Source: Robbsia betulipollinis (GTDB lineage Bacteria; Pseudomonadota; Gammaproteobacteria; Burkholderiales; Burkholderiaceae). From it: a stretch of DNA of 64,000 nt. The DNA is taken from assembly GCF_026624755.1 (NCBI RefSeq), contig NZ_JAPMXC010000001.1, positions 434,001 to 498,000 of the forward strand. The letters run 5' to 3'. Under the pieces are notes generated by a model. The model was not told where the DNA came from. It did no database searches and was given only the letters and a program-made list of their open reading frames with translations. Below are positions 9,353-20,257 of this stretch, in pieces (position 1 is the first letter of the stretch; each line of letters begins with the position of its first letter). The position numbers were made by a program, and so were the translations under genes.

Positions 9353-10605
9353 GCTGCGTCTCCCGCGTCGGTGCCGGCACGCGGCCCGTTCAGGCGCACG
9401 GTGGCCTCGGCGGCGTCAGCCGATGCGGTGACATCGGTGACGTCATCCTGTGCGCCAGCGCGGTTCAAGGTTTCGAGCGAGACGGCGAGGTCGGCCGGCA
9501 CCGCGACATCGCGCGGCGCTTCCGGACGGTCGCCGCCGGCGGCGTTCCAGCGGCGCAGCTGGAACACCCAGGCCAGCACTTCCGCGACGGCGCCGTACAG
9601 GCCGCCGGGGATTTCGCGATTCAATTCGACATGATGGTACAGCGCCCGTGCCAGCGGCGGCGCTTCGAGGACCGGCACGCGGTGCTCGGCCGCGAGTTCG
9701 CGGATCCGGGCCGCGACGTGGTCGGCGCCCTTGGCGACGACGACCGGCGCGCGCATCTGGTCGTCGGCGTAGCGCAGCGCGACGGCGAAGTGCGTCGGGT
9801 TGGTGATGATGACGTCCGCCGTTGCGACCTGCGACATCATCCGGCGGCGCGACATCTCGCGCTGCTGCTGGCGGATCTTGCCCTTGATGTGCGGATCGCC
9901 TTCGTTTTCCTTGTACTCGCGCTTGACCTCTTCCTTGGTCATGCGCAGTTTCTTGGCGTGCTGCCAGAGCTGGTACGGCACGTCGGCGAGCACCAGCAGC
10001 AGCATCGAGCCGACCGTGGCGGCGCATACCATGCCGATCATCTGCGCCGCATGCGGCAAGGCGACGCCGACCGGCTCGACCAGCAGGCCGATGACCTGCG
10101 TCTTGTAGTGCAGCGCGACCTCGGTGGCCACCACGCCGACCAGCACGCACTTGGCGATGCCCATGCCCAGCTGCGCCAGGCTCTGCATCGAGAACATCTT
10201 GGCGATGCCCGAGATCGGGTTGAGACGGCCGAAGTTCGGCATCAGCGGCTTGGTGGTCAGCAGCCAGCCGCCCAGCGCCAGCGGCGACACCAGCGCGACG
10301 AGGGACAGCGCGATCAGCAGGGGGCCGACCGCGGTGGCGGCCAGCACGCCGGATTCGCCGGCGCGCTTCATGGCGATCGACGCGTCGAAACCGATCACGT
10401 GGTCGAACGTCAGCGCGTGACGGAAGATCTGCAGAAATTGCCCGAACAGGGAACCGCCGAGCACATACACGCCACCAAACCCCACCGCGAGCATAGCGAA
10501 CGTCGACAGTTCGCGCGAACGCGCAATCTGCCCATCCTCGCGCGCCTGTTCCAGGCGCCGGGGAGAGGCAGATTCTGTCTTTTCGAGATCGCTATCCTCA
10601 GCCAC
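9349..10605 (-). CDS. flhB: Flagellar export switch protein FlhB
   Basis: 418 residues: four membrane helices in the first half and a cytoplasmic domain with the self-cleaving NPTH motif (IITNPTHFAVAL, near residue 270). Cleavage between Asn and Pro switches the export gate from rod/hook to filament substrates. The N-terminus carries the usual SPRRLEQAREDGQIARS. A C-terminal extension of about 60 residues (from APRDVAVPADLAV) is rich in Ala and Asp and is longer than in enterobacteria. It is the first gene of flhBAF-flhG-fliA and follows a 386-base gap after cheZ, so it probably has its own promoter. Confidence 0.97.
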   Translation of the reverse strand: MAEDSDLEKTESASPRRLEQAREDGQIARSRELSTFAMLAVGFGGVYVLGGSLFGQFLQIFRHALTFDHVIGFDASIAMKRAGESGVLAATAVGPLLIALSLVALVSPLALGGWLLTTKPLMPNFGRLNPISGIAKMFSMQSLAQLGMGIAKCVLVGVVATEVALHYKTQVIGLLVEPVGVALPHAAQMIGMVCAATVGSMLLLVLADVPYQLWQHAKKLRMTKEEVKREYKENEGDPHIKGKIRQQQREMSRRRMMSQVATADVIITNPTHFAVALRYADDQMRAPVVVAKGADHVAARIRELAAEHRVPVLEAPPLARALYHHVELNREIPGGLYGAVAEVLAWVFQLRRWNAAGGDRPEAPRDVAVPADLAVSLETLNRAGAQDDVTDVTASADAAEATVRLNGPRAGTDAGDAA

Positions 10606-10991
10606 TTTGGGAATTCTCCACTCGGGGTGACGTCGCTTTCCGGAAGAAAGGTACGACCCGACGAAATGGATTATTGTCGGTATCGTCTACCGACCATCGT
10701 TGGATAAGGGAGGAAAAAAGGGGTTATATCGCCCGATCGGGCGACAACATGCGGGCGCGCTTGCCGGAAATGGGCGGCACGCCCCGCCAGGGCGGGGGAA
10801 TGGGCCGTCCGGCGGGCGGAGAATGCCCGCCGATGACGGCTGACGGACCGCGCAATCGGACGCGCGCCGCCTGGAATGTCGCGTTGGTGCAACAAGCGGA
10901 CGCCCGCGAACGCCCGGAAGCAATGGCGCCGGGCCGTCGCCGGCCGCGGGCGGTGGGCTGCCGGTGGCCGGGAGCCGCCGGCGAGGCGCAC
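10606..10991. other. Gene-free gap between cheZ and flhB
   Basis: 386 bases with no supported gene. It holds several inverted repeats: GTCGGTATCGTCTACCGAC at 10676-10694 (7-base arms, about 70 bases before flhB), a perfect 16-base palindrome at 10729-10744, and the hairpin GGCGGGC-N7-GCCCGCC at 10811-10831. The part next to cheZ probably ends the chemotaxis transcript; the part next to flhB should hold the flhB promoter, but no confident -35/-10 or FliA site was recognised. Confidence 0.6.
10714..10744 (-). terminator. Candidate Rho-independent terminator after cheZ
   Basis: On the minus strand the perfect palindrome TCGCCCGATCGGGCGA (10729-10744; 6-base stem with GATC loop) is followed by TATAACCCC and then six Ts. 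The T run starts nine bases after the stem, farther than ideal, so termination may be partial. It lies about 250 bases beyond the cheZ stop and 110 bases before flhB. Confidence 0.4.
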
Positions 10992-11852
10992 CTAGAAGCC
11001 GAGTTCCGTCAGCAGATCGTCGACCTGCGTCTGGTCGGTGACGATGTCCGTACGGCCCTCGGTATTGACCTGCGGACCGTTGAGCAGCGAACCCGGACCT
11101 TCCGGCTTCGGCCCGCCGCCCACCATCGAGATCAGTTCCGCGCGGCGTTCCGGCGAGATGTTCTCCAGCAGCACTGCCAGCAGTTGTTGTTCGATGTGAT
11201 GGACCATGTCCATCACCTTCTTGATCACCTGCCCCGTCAGATCCTGGAAATCCTGCGCGAGCATGATTTCCATCAACTGCTGGTTGATGGCCGTGGATTG
11301 CGCCGGCACCAGTTGCAGGAAACCGCGCGTCTCGACCACCAGCGCGCGCGCCACCTGCGTATCCTGCGGCGCGTCGTACCATTCCTGCCAGCGGCGGTCG
11401 AGGGCGCCGGCGTCCTTGCCGAGCTGGTCGGCGAGCGGCATGGCGACATCGGTCGCATTCAGCGCGCGTTCCGCCGCCTGCTCGGTCATCGTCGCGATGT
11501 AGCGCAGACGGTCGCGGGCGTCCGGGATGACTTCCGCGGCCTGCTCGACCTGCTTGTCCAGGCCCAGTTCGCGCATGCTGTCGCGCAGCATGCGCATCAG
11601 CCCGCCGATGCGCGCGGTCATGCGTTCCGCGGCGTCGGACGATTCCGCGCCCGCGGCACCATCGTGCCCGGACGCATCGTCCACATGCGCGACGGGCGCC
11701 GCCATCACGGCCACCGACGCGGCCACCGACGCGGCGGGCGCCTTCGCGGGCTCCGCCGCCGGGGCCGGCGCGGCCGGCGCCATGACCTCGCCTTTCGCTG
11801 GCGGCGCGCCAAACAGCTCGTCCAGATCTACGCTCGAATCGATATGTGTCAT
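10992..11852 (-). CDS. cheZ: CheY-P phosphatase CheZ
   Basis: 286 residues. The phosphatase helix motif [16 protein letters not shown] contains the catalytic Asp/Gln positions, and the C-terminal tail [13 protein letters not shown] is the conserved CheY-docking helix. CheZ removes phosphate from CheY-P and so ends the tumble signal. An Ala/Pro-rich stretch (about residues 20-60) precedes the helical core and is longer than in E. coli CheZ (214 residues). The ATG at 11852 follows the cheY stop by one base, so the two genes are coupled; an upstream in-frame ATG at 11903 would lie inside cheY and is not preferred. Confidence 0.95.
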   Translation of the reverse strand: MTHIDSSVDLDELFGAPPAKGEVMAPAAPAPAAEPAKAPAASVAASVAVMAAPVAHVDDASGHDGAAGAESSDAAERMTARIGGLMRMLRDSMRELGLDKQVEQAAEVIPDARDRLRYIATMTEQAAERALNATDVAMPLADQLGKDAGALDRRWQEWYDAPQDTQVARALVVETRGFLQLVPAQSTAINQQLMEIMLAQDFQDLTGQVIKKVMDMVHHIEQQLLAVLLENISPERRAELISMVGGGPKPEGPGSLLNGPQVNTEGRTDIVTDQTQVDDLLTELGF

Positions 11853-11853
11853 G

Positions 11854-12249
11854 TCACGCCCCTGCCTTGGCCATCTTTTCCCGAATCTTCGAGATCTTTT
11901 CATCGAGCGTGGCCGCAGTGAAGGGCTTCACGACATACCCGCTGGCGCCCGCCGCCGCGGCGGCGATGATGTTTTCCTTCTTCGCCTCGGCCGTCACCAT
12001 CAATACCGGCAGGTGCGACAACGCGGCATCGGCGCGGATCGCCTGCAGCATCTGCAGGCCGTCCATGTTCGGCATGTTCCAGTCCGATATGACGAATTCG
12101 TAGGAACCGCCCTTCAGCTTCGCCAGTCCCATCGCCCCGTCTTCCGCCTCGTCGACATTGGTGAATCCCAACTCCTTGAGCAGGTTCCGGACAATCCGCC
12201 GGATCGTCGGAAAGTCGTCCACCACCAGTATCTTCATCGAGCTGTCCAT
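11854..12249 (-). CDS. cheY: Chemotaxis response regulator CheY
   Basis: 131 residues, a single receiver domain. The acidic pair D11/D12 (ILVVDDFP), the phosphoacceptor D56 ([12 protein letters not shown]), the switch threonine ([12 protein letters not shown]) and the lysine (GYVVKPF) are all in place. Phospho-CheY binds FliM at the flagellar switch. This is the copy paired with cheZ; a second, less typical CheY-like gene lies at 20258-20650. The start at 12249 fits the usual CheY length, and the longer frame upstream is not homologous. Confidence 0.96.
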   Translation of the reverse strand: MDSSMKILVVDDFPTIRRIVRNLLKELGFTNVDEAEDGAMGLAKLKGGSYEFVISDWNMPNMDGLQMLQAIRADAALSHLPVLMVTAEAKKENIIAAAAAGASGYVVKPFTAATLDEKISKIREKMAKAGA

Positions 12250-12366
12250 GTTTCTTTCTCTGTGTCCTGAAATCCGGTCTTGAATTCGGTATCGCCTCCG
12301 GTATCGGGTCCGGCGCGACCGCTTGTACATCCACTACTGTGTCTAACGGCCCGCCAGTCGGAATCT

Positions 12367-13455
12367 TTACACCCGATGTGCACGTTCGCCCATCGACATG
12401 AGTTTTCCCATCACATGCTCGGCCATCGCCATCACGCCGACCACCTCGCAGGCCGCGCCGAGCGCCACCGCCTCGCGCGGCATCCCATAGACGACGCAAC
12501 TGGCCTCGTCCTGCGCGAACGTATAGGCACCGGCCCGGCGCATCGCCCCGAGCCCCACCGCGCCGTCGCGGCCCATGCCCGTCAGGATCACGCCGATCGC
12601 GTTCTTCCCGGCGCAGCTGGCCACCGAATTGAACAGCACGTCGACCGAGGGGCGATGCCGGTTCACCGGTTCCGCGTCGCTCAACACCGCGATGTAGTTC
12701 GCCCCGCTGCGCGAGAGCAGCAGATGATGGTCGCCCGGCGCGATATACGCATGGCCCGGCAGCAGACGTTCGCCGTGCTCCGCCTCCTTGACGGAAATCC
12801 GGCACAACGAATCCAGACGTTTGGCGAACGACCGCGTGAAACCCGCCGGCATGTGCTGGGTGATCAGCACCGCCGGGGAATCCGGAGGCAGCGGCAGCAG
12901 GACTTCCTTGATGGCTTCGGTGCCGCCCGTGGACGCGCCGATCGCGATCAGTTTTTCGGTGGACACCAGCGTGTTGCGCAACGGCGCCACGCCGGCGGCG
13001 CCCGGGGCCGCGCCACTGGCCGCAGGCCGGGCCGCGAGCGGACGGATCTTCGCGCGGGCCGCGGCGCGGATCTTGTCGGCGATGATGTTCGTGTAATCGA
13101 GCAGACCGTCGCGGATGCCGACCTTCGGCTTCGAGACGAAATCCACCGCGCCCAGTTCGAGCGCCCGCATCGTGATTTCCGAGCCGCGTTCGGTCAGGGA
13201 CGACACCATGACCACCGGCATCGGCCGCAGCCGCATCAGGCGTTCGAGGAAGTCGAGACCGTCCATGCGCGGCATTTCGACATCGAGCGTCAGCACATCC
13301 GGGTTGTGCTGCTTGATCAGTTCGCGCGCGACCAACGGATCGGGCGCGGTCGCGCACACCATCATGTCGGGCTGGCTGGAAATGATTTCCGTCATCAAAC
13401 TGCGGACCAGTGCCGAATCATCGATGCACAGTACGCGAATCTTGGGGGTCGACAT
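12367..13455 (-). CDS. cheB: Chemoreceptor methylesterase/deamidase CheB
   Basis: 362 residues: an N-terminal receiver (about 1-125; [14 protein letters not shown], phosphoacceptor in [11 protein letters not shown], lysine in FVSKPKV) and a C-terminal methylesterase (about 165-360) with the catalytic serine in [10 protein letters not shown], histidine in [10 protein letters not shown] and aspartate in GMGRDGAVG. CheB removes methyl groups from receptor glutamates when phosphorylated by CheA, providing adaptation. The Ala/Pro-rich linker between the halves is typical of Burkholderia. Start and cheD stop overlap as TGATG. A 117-base gap separates it from cheY. Confidence 0.97.
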   Translation of the reverse strand: MSTPKIRVLCIDDSALVRSLMTEIISSQPDMMVCATAPDPLVARELIKQHNPDVLTLDVEMPRMDGLDFLERLMRLRPMPVVMVSSLTERGSEITMRALELGAVDFVSKPKVGIRDGLLDYTNIIADKIRAAARAKIRPLAARPAASGAAPGAAGVAPLRNTLVSTEKLIAIGASTGGTEAIKEVLLPLPPDSPAVLITQHMPAGFTRSFAKRLDSLCRISVKEAEHGERLLPGHAYIAPGDHHLLLSRSGANYIAVLSDAEPVNRHRPSVDVLFNSVASCAGKNAIGVILTGMGRDGAVGLGAMRRAGAYTFAQDEASCVVYGMPREAVALGAACEVVGVMAMAEHVMGKLMSMGERAHRV

Positions 13456-14270
13456 CACATCGTCTCGTGAAAGGGCTTCGCCGCGGCCGGCGCGGCGGTA
13501 CCCGGTTTGCCCGAAGGCTTGGCACCCGGCGCCGCGGGGCGCCGTATGAACAGTTCGACTCGCGGCGCCACGGCGGCCGGACGGGCCAGCACGGCGGCGT
13601 TGCGCGTCTGGGCGTCGCCCCGGCCGAACACTTCGACGGTTCCCGACGCCCGTTCCGCGTGCCGTGCGCCGAGCGAGCGCATCTGCTCCGCCATCGCCCG
13701 TTCCCGCTGCTCCAGCGCGATCGACGCACTGCGCGCCTGCGGATCGGCCACGCGCACGTCCAGGGGCAGCTTGCGCACCATGACCCGGCCCGTGGCCGGC
13801 ATGAAGCAGACCTTGCGCGGATGTTCTCCTTCCAGATCCTCGGCGACGATGCGGATGTTCTCCAGCGCGAGGTAGCGCCGCACGAACCGCGAATTGTCCT
13901 CGCCGATATTGAGCGTATGCATGCGCTTGAGCACCGCCGCGCCGCCGAAGACCTTGGCTTCGAGGCCCGAGCGCCGCGCGCCGCCCTTGATCAACTCGTT
14001 GATCAGCACTTCCATCGCATAGGCGCCATAGCGCATCGCGTCGGACGAATCGCGCGACGGGTCGCCGCTCTCGTCCGGCAGCATGAAATGGTTCATGCCG
14101 CCGATGCCGGTACCGGGGTCGCGTATGCAGGCCGACACGCAGGAACCCAGCACCGTGTTCAGCACCATGTCCTCGGAGGTCACGTAGAACTCGTTCATCA
14201 GCAACTTGACGCCCGGCTTGCCGAAGTCCGTGTCCTGATAGAAATGATTCGCGTGCGGCAGGCCTTTCAT
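13455..14270 (-). CDS. cheD: Chemoreceptor glutamine deamidase CheD
   Basis: 271 residues. The catalytic cysteine lies in [14 protein letters not shown] and the histidine in [11 protein letters not shown]; the KVFGGAAVL and [13 protein letters not shown] segments are also family features. CheD deamidates glutamines in receptors and in some species cooperates with a CheC phosphatase (not seen here). The C-terminal ~70 residues are an Ala/Pro-rich extension not found in the Thermotoga or Bacillus enzymes (about 160 residues). The ATG overlaps the cheR stop as ATGA, and the stop overlaps the cheB start. Confidence 0.95.
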   Translation of the reverse strand: MKGLPHANHFYQDTDFGKPGVKLLMNEFYVTSEDMVLNTVLGSCVSACIRDPGTGIGGMNHFMLPDESGDPSRDSSDAMRYGAYAMEVLINELIKGGARRSGLEAKVFGGAAVLKRMHTLNIGEDNSRFVRRYLALENIRIVAEDLEGEHPRKVCFMPATGRVMVRKLPLDVRVADPQARSASIALEQRERAMAEQMRSLGARHAERASGTVEVFGRGDAQTRNAAVLARPAAVAPRVELFIRRPAAPGAKPSGKPGTAAPAAAKPFHETM

Positions 14271-15217
14271 CCCAGGCTCCCCACCAGCCGGCCAGCCGCG
14301 CTCGCGGCACTTCGGTCCGCGCTCTTGCCGGCGCCAGCGCCCTCGGCGACGCGCTCGTACACCGTCTGGCCGCGCAAGCGGAACGCATTGGTCATGTACG
14401 AAAAATTCTCCGAATGCCCGGCGAACAGCAGTCCGCCCGGCTTGAGCAGCGGGGCGAACGATTCGAGAATCTTCGCCTGCGTCGGCTTGTCGAAATAGAT
14501 CATGACGTTGCGGCAGAAGATCACGTCGAACGGCGCGGCGCGCTGGATCGCGGGCCAGGGCGGCGAAATCAGGTTCACATGTTCGAACGAAACCATCGCC
14601 CGCAGCGCGTCGTTGACGCGCACGCGCCCGGCCCGGCTGCCGGTGCCGCGCAGGAAAAAGCGCTGCAACTGGGCGTTCGGGATGTTCTTCACGCCATCCG
14701 CCGGATAGACGCCCTCGGATGCGGCGGCGAGCGCCTGCGTGTCGATGTCGCTGGCCACCACGCGCGCGCCGGACTGCTTCGCGCCCAGTTCGGCCAGCGT
14801 CATCGCGATCGAATAGGGTTCCTCGCCGGTCGAGCTCGCGCAGCACCATACCGACGCCGGCTGGCTCAACGCCGCGATATGCTGCGACAAAATCGGGAAA
14901 TGATGCGACTCGCGGAAGAACGCCGTCAGATTGGTGGTCAACGCGTTCGTGAACGCCTCCCACTCCTGCGGATCCTGGCTGCGTTCCAGTCCGTCCAGAT
15001 ATTCCGAGAACGTCCTGATGCCGGTGCCGCGCAGGCGGCGCGCGAGACGGTTGTAGACCATATCGCGCTTCTGGTCGGACAAAGAGATGCCGGCCTCGCG
15101 ATAGATCAACGTACGTATCCGGCTGAAATCTTCCGCGGTGAACGGAAAGTCCCGGGCTGCTTCGGCGTCATGACCCGAAGAACTGCCTTTGGCTGATGAA
15201 ATAACGGGAGCACGCAT
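14267..15217 (-). CDS. cheR: Chemoreceptor methyltransferase CheR
   Basis: 316 residues. The N-terminal helical domain ([28 protein letters not shown]) is followed by a SAM-binding methyltransferase domain with [16 protein letters not shown], the SDID segment and the late [11 protein letters not shown] motif. CheR methylates receptor glutamates from S-adenosylmethionine. The receptor encoded next door ends in a WxxF pentapeptide of the kind that tethers CheR. The ATG at 15217 has AGGA five bases upstream; an adjacent GTG at 15220 is an alternative. The gene overlaps cheD by ATGA. Confidence 0.96.
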   Translation of the reverse strand: MRAPVISSAKGSSSGHDAEAARDFPFTAEDFSRIRTLIYREAGISLSDQKRDMVYNRLARRLRGTGIRTFSEYLDGLERSQDPQEWEAFTNALTTNLTAFFRESHHFPILSQHIAALSQPASVWCCASSTGEEPYSIAMTLAELGAKQSGARVVASDIDTQALAAASEGVYPADGVKNIPNAQLQRFFLRGTGSRAGRVRVNDALRAMVSFEHVNLISPPWPAIQRAAPFDVIFCRNVMIYFDKPTQAKILESFAPLLKPGGLLFAGHSENFSYMTNAFRLRGQTVYERVAEGAGAGKSADRSAASAAGRLVGSLG

Positions 15218-15320
15218 CACTGTCCTGTACGCCGGAAACCACGTTGAAAAAACAATCGACCAGAGTGTTGGTCCGTCAGCGCGAGGCGCGCCGCGCGCCT
15301 CGCGTCACATCGTCAAAACG

Positions 15321-15350
15321 ATTTGAAACGGCTTGAAACGGCTTGAAACG
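15321..15350 (+). repeat. Three tandem copies of a 10-base unit
   Basis: The unit NNTTGAAACG occurs three times in a row (ATTTGAAACG, GCTTGAAACG, GCTTGAAACG) in the 162-base gap between the chemoreceptor gene and cheR. It may be a simple slippage repeat; no regulatory role is evident. Confidence 0.6.
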
Positions 15351-15379
15351 GGATGGGAACGGTTTGCAACGTTCCTTGC

Positions 15380-17293
15380 TCAGAACGTTTCCCACTCGCC
15401 ATCGGCGGCGGCAGTCTTCATCTTCGCCACCGGCACGATCGCCCGCCCGGCCGCTACCGTCACCGCCCGGCTGGCCGACACCGGCCGCGCCGTCACCATC
15501 GTCTTACCCGGCACGGCAGGCAGCGCCGGCTTGCGTGCCGCCACGGCCTTTGTCACCGCCTTCACCGCGGGCATCGCCTTCGCACCCGCCGGAGACACCG
15601 CGTGCCGCGCCGCCGTTGCCTGCGTGCGCACCTTCGACGCCACTTTCGACGGCAGCGGCATGGTGGACAGCGCCGCCGACGCGCGCGCCGCCCGGCCGGT
15701 CGTCACGGCAGGCGCCGCGGCCCGGTGCGTGACGCCATCGTTCGTGTCCAGGCGGTATCCGTCGAGCACGCCACGCAACTGATGCGTCTGCACTTCGAGC
15801 GAGGCCGCCGCCGCCGCCGCTTCCTCCACCAGGGCCGCGTTCTGCTGCGTGACCTGGTCCATCTGCGTGACGGCCTGGTTCACCTGCTCGATGCCGCCCT
15901 TCTGTTCCTCGGACGCCGCGCTGATCTCGCCCATGATGTCGGTGACGCGCCGTACCGCCTGCACGATCTCCTCCATCGTGTCGCCGGCGCGCGACACCAG
16001 CGCGGAGCCGCTATGCACCTTCTGCGCGGAGTCGTCGATCAGGCTCTTGATTTCCTTCGCCGCGCCGGCGCTGCGCTGCGCGAGACTGCGCACCTCGTTG
16101 GCGACGACCGCGAAACCGCGGCCTTCCTCGCCGGCCCGCGCGGCTTCCACCGCCGCGTTCAGGGCCAGGATGTTCGTCTGGAACGCGATGCCCTCGATGA
16201 CGGCGATGATGTCGACGATCTTGTCCGAGCTGCCGGCGATCGCCTGCATCGTCGTCACCACCTCGCCCACCACCTCGCCGCCGCGCGAGGCGATGTCCGA
16301 CGCGTTCGCCGCGAGTTGCCGGGCCTGACGGGCGTTGTCGGTGTTCTGCCGGACCGTCTCCGTCAAATGCGCCATGCTCGACGCGGTTTGCTGCAACGAA
16401 GACGCCTGTTCTTCGGTGCGGGAGGACAGGTCCGTGTTGCCGGTGGCGATTTCCCGCGCGCCGACGTCGATCAGGCCGGCGCTCTCACGTATCGAGCGCA
16501 ACGTGCCGGACATGCCGCGCTGCATCGCGTTGATCGCCTCGAACACCGTGCCGATCTCGTTTTTCGAGCGCACCACGACGACGTTCGACAGGTCGCCCGC
16601 GGCGATGCGATGAAAATGGCCGGCGGCCTCGCCCAGCGGCAGGATGACTTCCCGACGCAGCACCCAGAGGGCGTACGTGGCGAACAACAGCGCGATCACG
16701 AGCGCCGCGGCGATCATTGCATTCAGGACGACGAGGCGCTGGCGCGCGTCGCTCATCAGGGCGTCGGCGTGATGCTGCTGGGCCACCTTGAGGACATCGA
16801 TCGCGTGTTCATAGCCGGCCAGCAGCGCAGGCATCGTTTGCGTGACCAGCAGACCGTAGGTCGACAGATCGAGGTTGGAGAGTGCCGCCAGTTCCGGTTT
16901 GAACGCCTGATCCAGCACCGCGTCGCGCGCCTGGCTCGCCGCTGCGACACCGCCGTCGCGATGCGCGGCGGTCTGCAACGCGACATACTGGGCCCAGACC
17001 GCGCTGGAACGGTCGAGCAGTTCACGACCGCTGCCCAGCGCCGTCTTCGCATCCGCCGTCACGTCGCTCGCATACAGCATATTCGCGCGCACCAGCGCGA
17101 CATGGGCCTGCAACAACGCTTCGCCGCTCTCGGACAAGAGACGCGCCGCCTTCACTTCGCTCTGCGTCATCTGCTGCAAGGCGGCGTTGCCCGATCGAAC
17201 CGCAAAGAAACCCACCGCGCTGCCGCCCACCAGCATGATCACAAAGATGGCGACTATCGAAGTCAATGTCGCCCGGATCGTCAACTTGTTCAT
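15380..17293 (-). CDS. Methyl-accepting chemotaxis protein (Tar/Tsr type)
   Basis: 637 residues. TM1 (about 8-32), a periplasmic four-helix-bundle ligand domain (33-190), TM2 (about 191-213), HAMP (214-266) and the methyl-accepting coiled coil with the hairpin tip [20 protein letters not shown] and the following [17 protein letters not shown]. The C-terminus carries a flexible tail of about 105 residues rich in Ala, Val, Lys and Arg, ending in EWETF, which matches the NWETF-type pentapeptide that docks CheR and CheB. Its place between cheW and cheR agrees with the Tar/Tsr role. The ligand cannot be read from the sequence. Confidence 0.93.
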   Translation of the reverse strand: MNKLTIRATLTSIVAIFVIMLVGGSAVGFFAVRSGNAALQQMTQSEVKAARLLSESGEALLQAHVALVRANMLYASDVTADAKTALGSGRELLDRSSAVWAQYVALQTAAHRDGGVAAASQARDAVLDQAFKPELAALSNLDLSTYGLLVTQTMPALLAGYEHAIDVLKVAQQHHADALMSDARQRLVVLNAMIAAALVIALLFATYALWVLRREVILPLGEAAGHFHRIAAGDLSNVVVVRSKNEIGTVFEAINAMQRGMSGTLRSIRESAGLIDVGAREIATGNTDLSSRTEEQASSLQQTASSMAHLTETVRQNTDNARQARQLAANASDIASRGGEVVGEVVTTMQAIAGSSDKIVDIIAVIEGIAFQTNILALNAAVEAARAGEEGRGFAVVANEVRSLAQRSAGAAKEIKSLIDDSAQKVHSGSALVSRAGDTMEEIVQAVRRVTDIMGEISAASEEQKGGIEQVNQAVTQMDQVTQQNAALVEEAAAAAASLEVQTHQLRGVLDGYRLDTNDGVTHRAAAPAVTTGRAARASAALSTMPLPSKVASKVRTQATAARHAVSPAGAKAMPAVKAVTKAVAARKPALPAVPGKTMVTARPVSASRAVTVAAGRAIVPVAKMKTAAADGEWETF

Positions 17294-17334
17294 ATCGTTT
17301 TATTGGTTGCGGAAGATCGCGTCGTGCGGGAACG

Positions 17335-17859
17335 TCAGGCGGCCAGGCGCTCGACGAGGGCCATTTCATCGCTGGTCATCAGACGCTCGATATCCATCAG
17401 GATCAGCAGGCGCTCGTCGACCGTCCCCAGGCCCGTGAGGTATTCGGTGTTCAGCACCGAACCGAACTCCGGCGCCGGCTTGATCTGCGCGGCCGTCAGG
17501 GTCAGCACGTCGGACACCCCATCCACCACCATGCCGACGACGCGCTGCGCGACGTTCAGGATGATCACGACGGTCTGGTGATCGTATTGCACGGTACCCA
17601 GCGCGAACTTGATGCGCATGTCCACGATCGGCACGATCACGCCGCGCAGATTGATCACGCCCTTGATGAAGTCCGGCGTGTTGGCGATCCGGGTCACCGC
17701 TTCGTAGCCGCGGATTTCCTGCACCTTGAGGATGTCGATGCCGTACTCTTCGCCGCCCAGCGTGAAGGCGAGAAATTCGTTGGCGGCGCCTTCGCCCTGG
17801 GTGTTTTCGATCAACGACAGGTTGGCCGTGCCGCGCGTGGATTTGATGAGCTCAGTCAT
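17335..17859 (-). CDS. cheW: Chemotaxis coupling protein CheW
   Basis: 174 residues of a single CheW SH3-like domain. Family landmarks are [20 protein letters not shown], the [20 protein letters not shown] core and [19 protein letters not shown]. CheW links chemoreceptors to CheA in signalling arrays. The start at 17859 gives the usual length; the upstream frame to 17937 is not homologous. It follows cheA by 23 bases and precedes the receptor by 41. Confidence 0.97.
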   Translation of the reverse strand: MTELIKSTRGTANLSLIENTQGEGAANEFLAFTLGGEEYGIDILKVQEIRGYEAVTRIANTPDFIKGVINLRGVIVPIVDMRIKFALGTVQYDHQTVVIILNVAQRVVGMVVDGVSDVLTLTAAQIKPAPEFGSVLNTEYLTGLGTVDERLLILMDIERLMTSDEMALVERLAA

Positions 17860-17882
17860 GTTGTTAAAGGTCCAGTAAAAAT

Positions 17883-20180
17883 CTAAGCGGAGTGTGCAGG
17901 TTGGCCGGCGGCGGCAGGTGCCTCCTTCAGGCCACACAGATCATCGCGGCTCGAACGGTTCAGAGCCGGCACGTCGATAATGAGCGCGACGCTGCCGTCG
18001 CCGAGGATCGTCGCGGCCGAAATGCCGAAGACTTTCCGGTAGTTGGTTTCGAGATTCTTCACGACCACCTGGTGCTGGCCCAGCAACTCGTCGACCAGCA
18101 GCGCGAAGCGGCGCCCTTCCGCCTGCAGGATGATGACGATCGCCTTGGTCGGATCGGTACGCGCATCCACCACGCCGAACACCTTGTGCAGCGCCACGAT
18201 CGGCAGATATTCGCCGCGCACGCGGATCACCCGGCCGTCGTCCTGCCCGCCGGCAATCGTGAACAGCTCGTCGTTGCTCGGCTGCAGGGATTCCATCACG
18301 GAATTCAGCGGCACGATGAACGTCTCCGCGCCCACCTTGACGGACATGCCGTCGAGGATCGCGAGCGTCAACGGCAGCAGAATGCGCGTCGTCGTGCCCG
18401 CGCCGCTGCGCGACTGCACTTCCACATGGCCGCCCATGTCCTGGATGTTGCGTTTCACCACATCCATGCCGACGCCGCGTCCGGAGATGTCCGTGACCTG
18501 ATCGGCGGTCGAGAAGCCCGGCATGAAAATCAGTTGCGCGACTTCGTCGTCGCTCATCGCATCGCTGACCGCCATGCCCTGCTTCATGGCCTTCGCGAGA
18601 ATGCGCTCGCGGTTCAGGCCGGCGCCGTCGTCGGAGACTTCGATGACGATATTGCCGCCCAGGTGCTCGGCCGACAGCACCAGTTGCCCAGCCGCTTCCT
18701 TGCCGGCCGCCTGACGCACTTCGGGCGTTTCGATGCCGTGGTCGAGGCTGTTGCGCACCAGGTGGGTCAATGGATCGATGATGCGTTCGATCAGGCTCTT
18801 GTCGAGCTCCGTCGCCTGGCCGACCGTGACGAGGTCGACCTTCTTGCCGAGCTTCGATGCCAGGTCCCGGACCAGCCGCGGGAAGCGGCTGAACACGTAG
18901 TCCATCGGCATCATGCGGATCGACATCACCGCTTCCTGCAAGTCGCGCGCATTGCGCTCGAGCAGCGACAAGCCGTTGAACAGGCGGTCGTGCAGCACGG
19001 GGTCGAACTTCGACGCGGTCTGCGCCAGCATCGCCTGCGTGATGACGAGTTCGCCGACGAGATTGATCAGGCTGTCGACCTTGTCGATGCCGACGCGGAT
19101 CGAGCCGGCTTCGTGTCCCGCCGCAGGCGCCGCCGCCGCGACCGGCGCATTGCGCGCCGCCTGGGGCGCGGGCGCCGCAGCCGCCGCGGGCACCGCGAGC
19201 GCGCTGCCCGGCGCATCCTGCGCCGCACTGGGGATCATGCTGGCGGGGGCCGCCACCGGGGCGACCTCGGGCGCTGCCGCCGGCTGCGCACTGGCGGGCG
19301 GCGTGCCGGCGCCGGCCACGATTTCGATCTGCTCTTCGTTGATCACGAAGCAGCACACCGCGACGATCACATCGGGCGCGCAGTCGCTTTCGAGCCAGAC
19401 CGTCAGCAGATTGCCGGCCTGTTCGCGCCCGACGACCTTGCCCAGATTGCCCAGTTCCTCGACCAGCAGGACCGCGTCGCTTTCGCTCACGTCGATCAAT
19501 TTGATCTTCAGGGCGGAACCCGTCGGCGCGGCGGCGGCCGGCGCCGCAGGGGCCGCAAGGGCAGCGGGCACGACGCCGGCGATTTCCTGCAACTGACGGA
19601 CCACGCGGTTCGGCGGGCCGTCGGGATCGTTCAACGCGTCCCGTTCATCCTGGGCGTCCTGCGCCGCCTGCGCCGCGCGGGCGTTCTGCTCGTGCTGCGC
19701 GGCGGCGCCGGGCGCGGCGGTGGTCGTGGCCGTGGTCACCGCGGTGGCCGCGGCGACGGTCGCCGCGGCGGCGATCGGCGCGGTTGCCTGGCTAACGGCC
19801 TTGAGCTTGTCCGCCAGCGCCGCGCCGAGTTGCCGGTCCGGTTCCACCGATCCCGCCGAGTCCCGATACGCCCGGAGCTGCTTCTCCAGCACGTCCTTGG
19901 CTTCCAGGAAGACGTCGATCATGTCGGTGCGCAAGGTCAGCTCGCCATTGCGCGCCTGATCCAGAACGGACTCCAGAACGTGCGTGGTGTCCGTCAGGAC
20001 GCTGAAGCCGAACGTCGCGGCACCGCCCTTGATGGAGTGCGCAGCGCGGAAAATCGCGTTGAGCTGCTCCGAATCGGGCTGCTGTACATCGAGCGCAAGC
20101 AGCAGGCGCTCCATTTCGGCGAGCAGCTCGTCGGCCTCGTCGAAGAAAGTCTCGTAGAACTGGGTGATATCGAGCGACAT
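17883..20180 (-). CDS. cheA: Chemotaxis histidine kinase CheA
   Basis: 765 residues with all five CheA domains in order: P1 Hpt with the phosphorylated His48 ([17 protein letters not shown]), P2 CheY/CheB-binding domain (about 220-300), P3 dimerisation ([20 protein letters not shown]), P4 kinase (N box [13 protein letters not shown], then [11 protein letters not shown] and [12 protein letters not shown]) and P5 CheW-like domain ([18 protein letters not shown]). Ala/Pro-rich linkers flank P2. CheA phosphorylates CheY and CheB according to receptor state. It lies between cheY1 (77 bases upstream) and cheW (23 bases downstream). Confidence 0.97.
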   Translation of the reverse strand: MSLDITQFYETFFDEADELLAEMERLLLALDVQQPDSEQLNAIFRAAHSIKGGAATFGFSVLTDTTHVLESVLDQARNGELTLRTDMIDVFLEAKDVLEKQLRAYRDSAGSVEPDRQLGAALADKLKAVSQATAPIAAAATVAAATAVTTATTTAAPGAAAQHEQNARAAQAAQDAQDERDALNDPDGPPNRVVRQLQEIAGVVPAALAAPAAPAAAAPTGSALKIKLIDVSESDAVLLVEELGNLGKVVGREQAGNLLTVWLESDCAPDVIVAVCCFVINEEQIEIVAGAGTPPASAQPAAAPEVAPVAAPASMIPSAAQDAPGSALAVPAAAAAPAPQAARNAPVAAAAPAAGHEAGSIRVGIDKVDSLINLVGELVITQAMLAQTASKFDPVLHDRLFNGLSLLERNARDLQEAVMSIRMMPMDYVFSRFPRLVRDLASKLGKKVDLVTVGQATELDKSLIERIIDPLTHLVRNSLDHGIETPEVRQAAGKEAAGQLVLSAEHLGGNIVIEVSDDGAGLNRERILAKAMKQGMAVSDAMSDDEVAQLIFMPGFSTADQVTDISGRGVGMDVVKRNIQDMGGHVEVQSRSGAGTTTRILLPLTLAILDGMSVKVGAETFIVPLNSVMESLQPSNDELFTIAGGQDDGRVIRVRGEYLPIVALHKVFGVVDARTDPTKAIVIILQAEGRRFALLVDELLGQHQVVVKNLETNYRKVFGISAATILGDGSVALIIDVPALNRSSRDDLCGLKEAPAAAGQPAHSA

Positions 20181-20257
20181 AACCGTGGGTCATCCCGGTG
20201 GGGCAAAAATTCGGTTGTCGGTCGGACCCATCGTCCGACCGTCGTTTGTTGGCAGCG

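Noticed and set aside
6794-9634. Open frame of about 950 codons on the plus strand opposite flhF and flhA
   Set aside because: It spans two real genes, is full of Arg/Gln/His and has no recognisable domain.
12367-14388. A single 673-codon frame joining cheB with upstream sequence
   Set aside because: Only codons from 13455 on match CheB; the rest is cheD and cheR sequence in the wrong frame.
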